Assembly: GCA_040398465.1 (NCBI GenBank)
Contig: JBBAUA010000009.1
Span: 18,649-82,648, forward strand
DNA: 64,000 nt
DNA from: UBA7672 sp040398465
GTDB lineage: Bacteria; Pseudomonadota; Alphaproteobacteria; Caulobacterales; Hyphomonadaceae
Direction: 5' to 3'
A program made the position numbers and the translations under genes. A model generated the notes under the pieces. The model had not been told where the DNA came from. It searched no databases and saw only the letters and a program-made list of their open reading frames with translations. Below, piece by piece: positions 61,213-64,000 of this stretch (position 1 is its first letter; each line of letters opens with the position of its first letter).

Positions 61213-63609
61213 GTGTCGGCGGCAACACAACCCAATGCTAATTCCGCGTCGCGCTTGCTCGCGGGCTACAGGCCGCTGCCCGGCGTGGCGGACGAGCTTG
61301 TCGACGCTGCCGGCAATGTACGCCCGGTGTGGCGACCGTTCATCGACTACCTTTCGAAGATGAAGCCGGAAGAGCTCGCGCGGCGCATCGATCAGGGCGA
61401 TCAGTACCTGCGCGATGCGGGCGTATTCTTTCGCCAGTATGGTGAGGAGTCGACGGAGCGCGCCTGGCCGCTGAGCCACCTGCCCGTGATGATTCACGAG
61501 AGCGAGTGGAAGACGATTTCCGACGGGCTTATCCAGCGCGCGGGATTGCTGGAGCTGATTGCAGCGGACCTCTATGGCGAACAGCGACTGGTCACCGAGG
61601 GCCACCTGCCCGCGTCCCTGATCGGCATGTCGCCGGAATGGCTGCGTCCGCTGGTCGGCGTACGTCCACGGTCGGGACAGTTCCTCCAGTTCATGGCGTT
61701 CGAGATCGGTCGTGGACCGGATGGCCAGTGGTGGGTGCTGGGCGATCGGGTGCAGGCGCCGTCGGGAGCCGGCTTCGCGCTTGAGAACCGCGTGGCGACG
61801 ACGCGCGTGTTTCCCGACTACTATGCCGAACACAATGTGCAGCGGCTTGCGGGTTTCTTCCGCGCCTTCCGCGACACGATGAACGATCTGCGCGGCGACA
61901 TGGAGAGCCGCGTCGGCATCCTGACGCCGGGACTGCTGAACGACACCTATTTCGAGCACGCCTATATCGCGCGCTATCTGGGCTTCATGCTGCTTGAGGG
62001 CGAGGACCTGACCGTTCGGAACGGGCAGCTGATGGTGCGCACGATTGCGGGGCTGGAGCCGGTGAGCGTGTTGTGGCGCAGGATCGATGCGTCGTATTCC
62101 GATCCGCTTGAGCTGAACGAACAGTCACGGCTCGGCGTGCCGGGGATCGTGGACACGATCCGGCGCGGGAATCTGGCGATGGTCAATGCGCTTGGCTCCG
62201 GGATACTTGAGATGCGCGCGCTGCTGGCCTTCATGCCGAAACTGGCGCGAGCGCTGCTTGATGAGCCGCTGAAACTTCCGAACATCGCGACATGGTGGTG
62301 CGGACAGGAATCGGAACGTGCGCATGTGCGCGCGCACGCCGACCGGATGATGATCGGCGAGGCGTTGTCGACCCGCATGCTGTTCGACAGCGAGGACAAG
62401 ACCTCGCTCGGCGCGACCCTGCAGGCGCAGAAGGTCGGCGTATCGGATATGCTGGATGCGCGCGGGCCGATGCTGGTGGGGCAGGAAGCCGTGACGCTGT
62501 CGACCGCGCCGGTTCTCAGCGACGGCCTGCTCGCGCCGCGGCCGATGAGCCTGCGCGTGTTCCTGGCGCGGACGCCGCGCGGATGGCGCGTGATGCCGGG
62601 CGGCTATGCGCGCATCGGAAAGTCGCAGGATGCAACCGCGATCGCGATGCAGCGTGGCGGGTCTGTCGCCGACGTGTGGGTGGTGTCCGACCAACCCGTC
62701 CGAAACGAGACGATGCTTCCTTCGCAGGCGGCGCCCTACCGACGCCTGCATCAGAGCGCGTTGCCAAGCCGAGCCGCCGACAACCTGTTCTGGATGGGGC
62801 GCTATGTGGAGCGCGCCGAGGGCCTGATCCGCCTGCTTCGCGCCTGGCATGTGCGCCTTGCTGAAAGCGGCCATGCGGACACGCCGCTGCTGAAACATGC
62901 GACTGGATATCCCGGATTCTTCGGCGCGGATCCGGCGCGAAAAGTCACCAAGGATCTGCGCACGGCGATTGCCGCGGCGACGTCGAGCGCAAGCCAGGTG
63001 CGCGACCGCTTCTCGATGGATGGATGGACGGCGTTGAACGAACTGGCGGAGAGCGCGCGACTCGAACTGTCGAACATTGCGCCCGGCTACGCAACGGCGC
63101 GGTCGCTCGGGCTGCTGCTGCGACAGATAACTGGCTTCTCGGGCCTCGTTCACGACAACATGTACCGCTTCGAGGGCTGGCGTTTCCTGTCGCTGGGTCG
63201 GTCTCTTGAGCGCGCGGGCATGCTGGCGGGGATGCTCGCCTGGTTCGCAGACGATGCGGCGCCCGAAGGCGCGTTCGACTTTGCGGTGGAGGTTGGCGAC
63301 AGCGTGCTCACGCACCGCAGGCTTTACGCCGTGGCGAGCAGCCGCGCGACCGTGGTGGACCTGCTCGGTTGCGATGCCGATAATCCGCGCTCGATCCACT
63401 ACCAGCTGTCGGAGTTGCGCGAGCATGTAGCCGTGCTGCCCGGCGCGCGTGAGCAGGGACAGATGTCCCAGCTGTCGCGGGCGATCATGAAGCTGCACGC
63501 TGATGTCGCGGTGAAGACGCCGGAATCGCTGGACACGGATGCGCTGGTGGCCATTCGTGGTGAGTTGGGCTTGGTGTCGGACCTGCTGACCAAGGCGTAT
63601 CTGAGATAG
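61213..63609 (+). CDS. circularly permuted ATP-grasp + alpha-E (DUF403) fusion protein
   Basis: 798 residues, GTG start at 61213. N-terminal ~490 residues: circularly permuted ATP-grasp (FRQYGEESTERAWPLSHLPVMIHESEWKTISDGL, DLYGEQRLVTEGHLPASLIG, FEIGRGPDGQWWVLGDRVQAPSGAGFALENR, VWRRIDASYSDPLELNEQSRLGVPG). C-terminal ~280: alpha-E helical domain (LPSRAADNLFWMGRYVERAEGLIRLLRAW, RSLGLLLRQITGFSGLVHDNMYRFEGWRFLSLGRSLERA). The two are often separate adjacent genes; here they are fused. Predicted peptide-ligase activity together with the flanking transglutaminases. Confidence 0.93.
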   Translation: MSAATQPNANSASRLLAGYRPLPGVADELVDAAGNVRPVWRPFIDYLSKMKPEELARRIDQGDQYLRDAGVFFRQYGEESTERAWPLSHLPVMIHESEWKTISDGLIQRAGLLELIAADLYGEQRLVTEGHLPASLIGMSPEWLRPLVGVRPRSGQFLQFMAFEIGRGPDGQWWVLGDRVQAPSGAGFALENRVATTRVFPDYYAEHNVQRLAGFFRAFRDTMNDLRGDMESRVGILTPGLLNDTYFEHAYIARYLGFMLLEGEDLTVRNGQLMVRTIAGLEPVSVLWRRIDASYSDPLELNEQSRLGVPGIVDTIRRGNLAMVNALGSGILEMRALLAFMPKLARALLDEPLKLPNIATWWCGQESERAHVRAHADRMMIGEALSTRMLFDSEDKTSLGATLQAQKVGVSDMLDARGPMLVGQEAVTLSTAPVLSDGLLAPRPMSLRVFLARTPRGWRVMPGGYARIGKSQDATAIAMQRGGSVADVWVVSDQPVRNETMLPSQAAPYRRLHQSALPSRAADNLFWMGRYVERAEGLIRLLRAWHVRLAESGHADTPLLKHATGYPGFFGADPARKVTKDLRTAIAAATSSASQVRDRFSMDGWTALNELAESARLELSNIAPGYATARSLGLLLRQITGFSGLVHDNMYRFEGWRFLSLGRSLERAGMLAGMLAWFADDAAPEGAFDFAVEVGDSVLTHRRLYAVASSRATVVDLLGCDADNPRSIHYQLSELREHVAVLPGAREQGQMSQLSRAIMKLHADVAVKTPESLDTDALVAIRGELGLVSDLLTKAYLR

Positions 63610-63611
63610 TC

Positions 63612-64000
63612 ATGCTCTACGACATCGGCCTGCGCATCCACTACAAGTACACGGCGCCTGCGGCGGGCGGCCGGCATGTGCTCTACATGACGCCCGCGAA
63701 CCTCGACGGGCAGCGCGCGATCACCTCGCTGCTCGACATCACGCCGGCGCCGGACGAGCGTTCGGCCCGCACCGACTTCTTCGGCAATACTGTGGTGGAA
63801 GTGGCGTTTCATGCACCGCATGCGGAGGTGGAATTCCGGCTGAGGGCGCGCGTCGAACGCAATCTGGCGGAACCGGGCGATGATCGTTCGGGCCGGCGCG
63901 CGCAACTTTCGGCTGAGCTGCGCGAGGTGCGCTCGCTCGAGGGTGACTCGCCTCATCACTTCCTGGCCAACAGCCCGCGCGTGCGCACCCAGAAGGTGTT
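63612..64000 (+). CDS. transglutaminase-family protein, N-terminal part (3' cut by window edge)
   Basis: ATG 63612, two bases after the ATP-grasp stop; the frame is open to the end of the window (~129 residues). LYDIGLRIHYKYTAPAAGGRHVLYMTPANLDGQRAITSLLDITPAPDER, FFGNTVVEVAFHAPHAEVEFRLRARVERN is a Bact_transglu_N domain like that of the gene at 57740 but in a separate, shorter protein type. Catalytic residues lie beyond the edge. It completes the conserved triad transglutaminase / ATP-grasp-alpha-E / transglutaminase. Confidence 0.9.
   Translation, partial: MLYDIGLRIHYKYTAPAAGGRHVLYMTPANLDGQRAITSLLDITPAPDERSARTDFFGNTVVEVAFHAPHAEVEFRLRARVERNLAEPGDDRSGRRAQLSAELREVRSLEGDSPHHFLANSPRVRTQKV

Overview
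This is a GC-rich (roughly two-thirds G+C by eye) chromosomal window from a Gram-negative bacterium, most likely an alphaproteobacterium of the Caulobacterales/Hyphomonadaceae type. That placement is an inference from gene content and order: ybgC-tolQRAB-pal-cpoB followed by tilS and ftsH, a rodZ-like gene beside ispG, a ptsP/lysC/ubiG neighbourhood, many lipoprotein and twin-arginine-like signals, M13 and M3 metallopeptidases, and a transglutaminase/ATP-grasp/alpha-E cluster. No rRNA, CRISPR array, prophage or intact insertion sequence is visible. The sequence is a scaffold with five runs of exactly 100 N. Two of these (in pspF and in a serine hydrolase gene) are flanked by identical 55-bp and 21-bp ends, so they are overlapping contig ends and not missing DNA.

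Layout. 1-5.4 kb: a 5'-cut haem-dependent N-demethylase-like gene, a gapped uracil-DNA glycosylase-superfamily gene, a 26-codon micro-ORF with an extreme Shine-Dalgarno sequence and its own terminator, a flavin amine oxidase, rfbB and tRNA-Leu(CAA). 5.7-10.3 kb: yqaA, dsbB-coq7, an M13 peptidase and an MliC-like gene. 10.4-19.5 kb: ispG, a rodZ-like gene, ptsP and lysC on the minus strand, then ubiG-mnmC on the plus strand. 19.5-25.1 kb: an extended phage-shock (psp) locus. 25.1-28.3 kb: a WecG-type glycosyltransferase, a MORN-repeat protein, a GST and exported or membrane proteins. 28.4-38.0 kb: the Tol-Pal operon, a YbjN-like gene, tilS and ftsH. 38.1-48.3 kb: an outer-membrane barrel, an oxidoreductase, a gapped B3 metallo-beta-lactamase, a SRPBCC lipoprotein, a TonB-receptor remnant abutting ruvB, a serine hydrolase, SemiSWEET, DUF445 and ruvA-ruvC. 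48.3-57.6 kb: an M3 peptidase, a YcgN-like protein, upp, an unusual amidohydrolase, a dihaem peroxidase and an acyl-CoA ligase. 57.7-64 kb: transglutaminase-DUF2126, circularly permuted ATP-grasp/alpha-E, and the start of a second transglutaminase.

The most interesting region is the psp locus. A near-perfect sigma-54 promoter (TGGCAC-N5-TTGCA) faces away from divergent pspF and drives a 45-aa membrane peptide, pspA, pspB and pspC. The same strand continues without a visible terminator into an 85-aa membrane protein and then a tandem array of eight very small, tightly coupled ORFs. Members share a C-terminal motif of the form RVxVLERLVTDDDRRLxxEIxxLR joined to different N-termini: membrane helix, basic Trp-rich region, Pro-rich region, or almost nothing. 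The motif resembles the tail of PspC encoded upstream. I read this as an expanded family of detachable PspC-tail/PspB-like adaptors under PspF/sigma-54 control. The function is inference; the array and the motif are directly visible.
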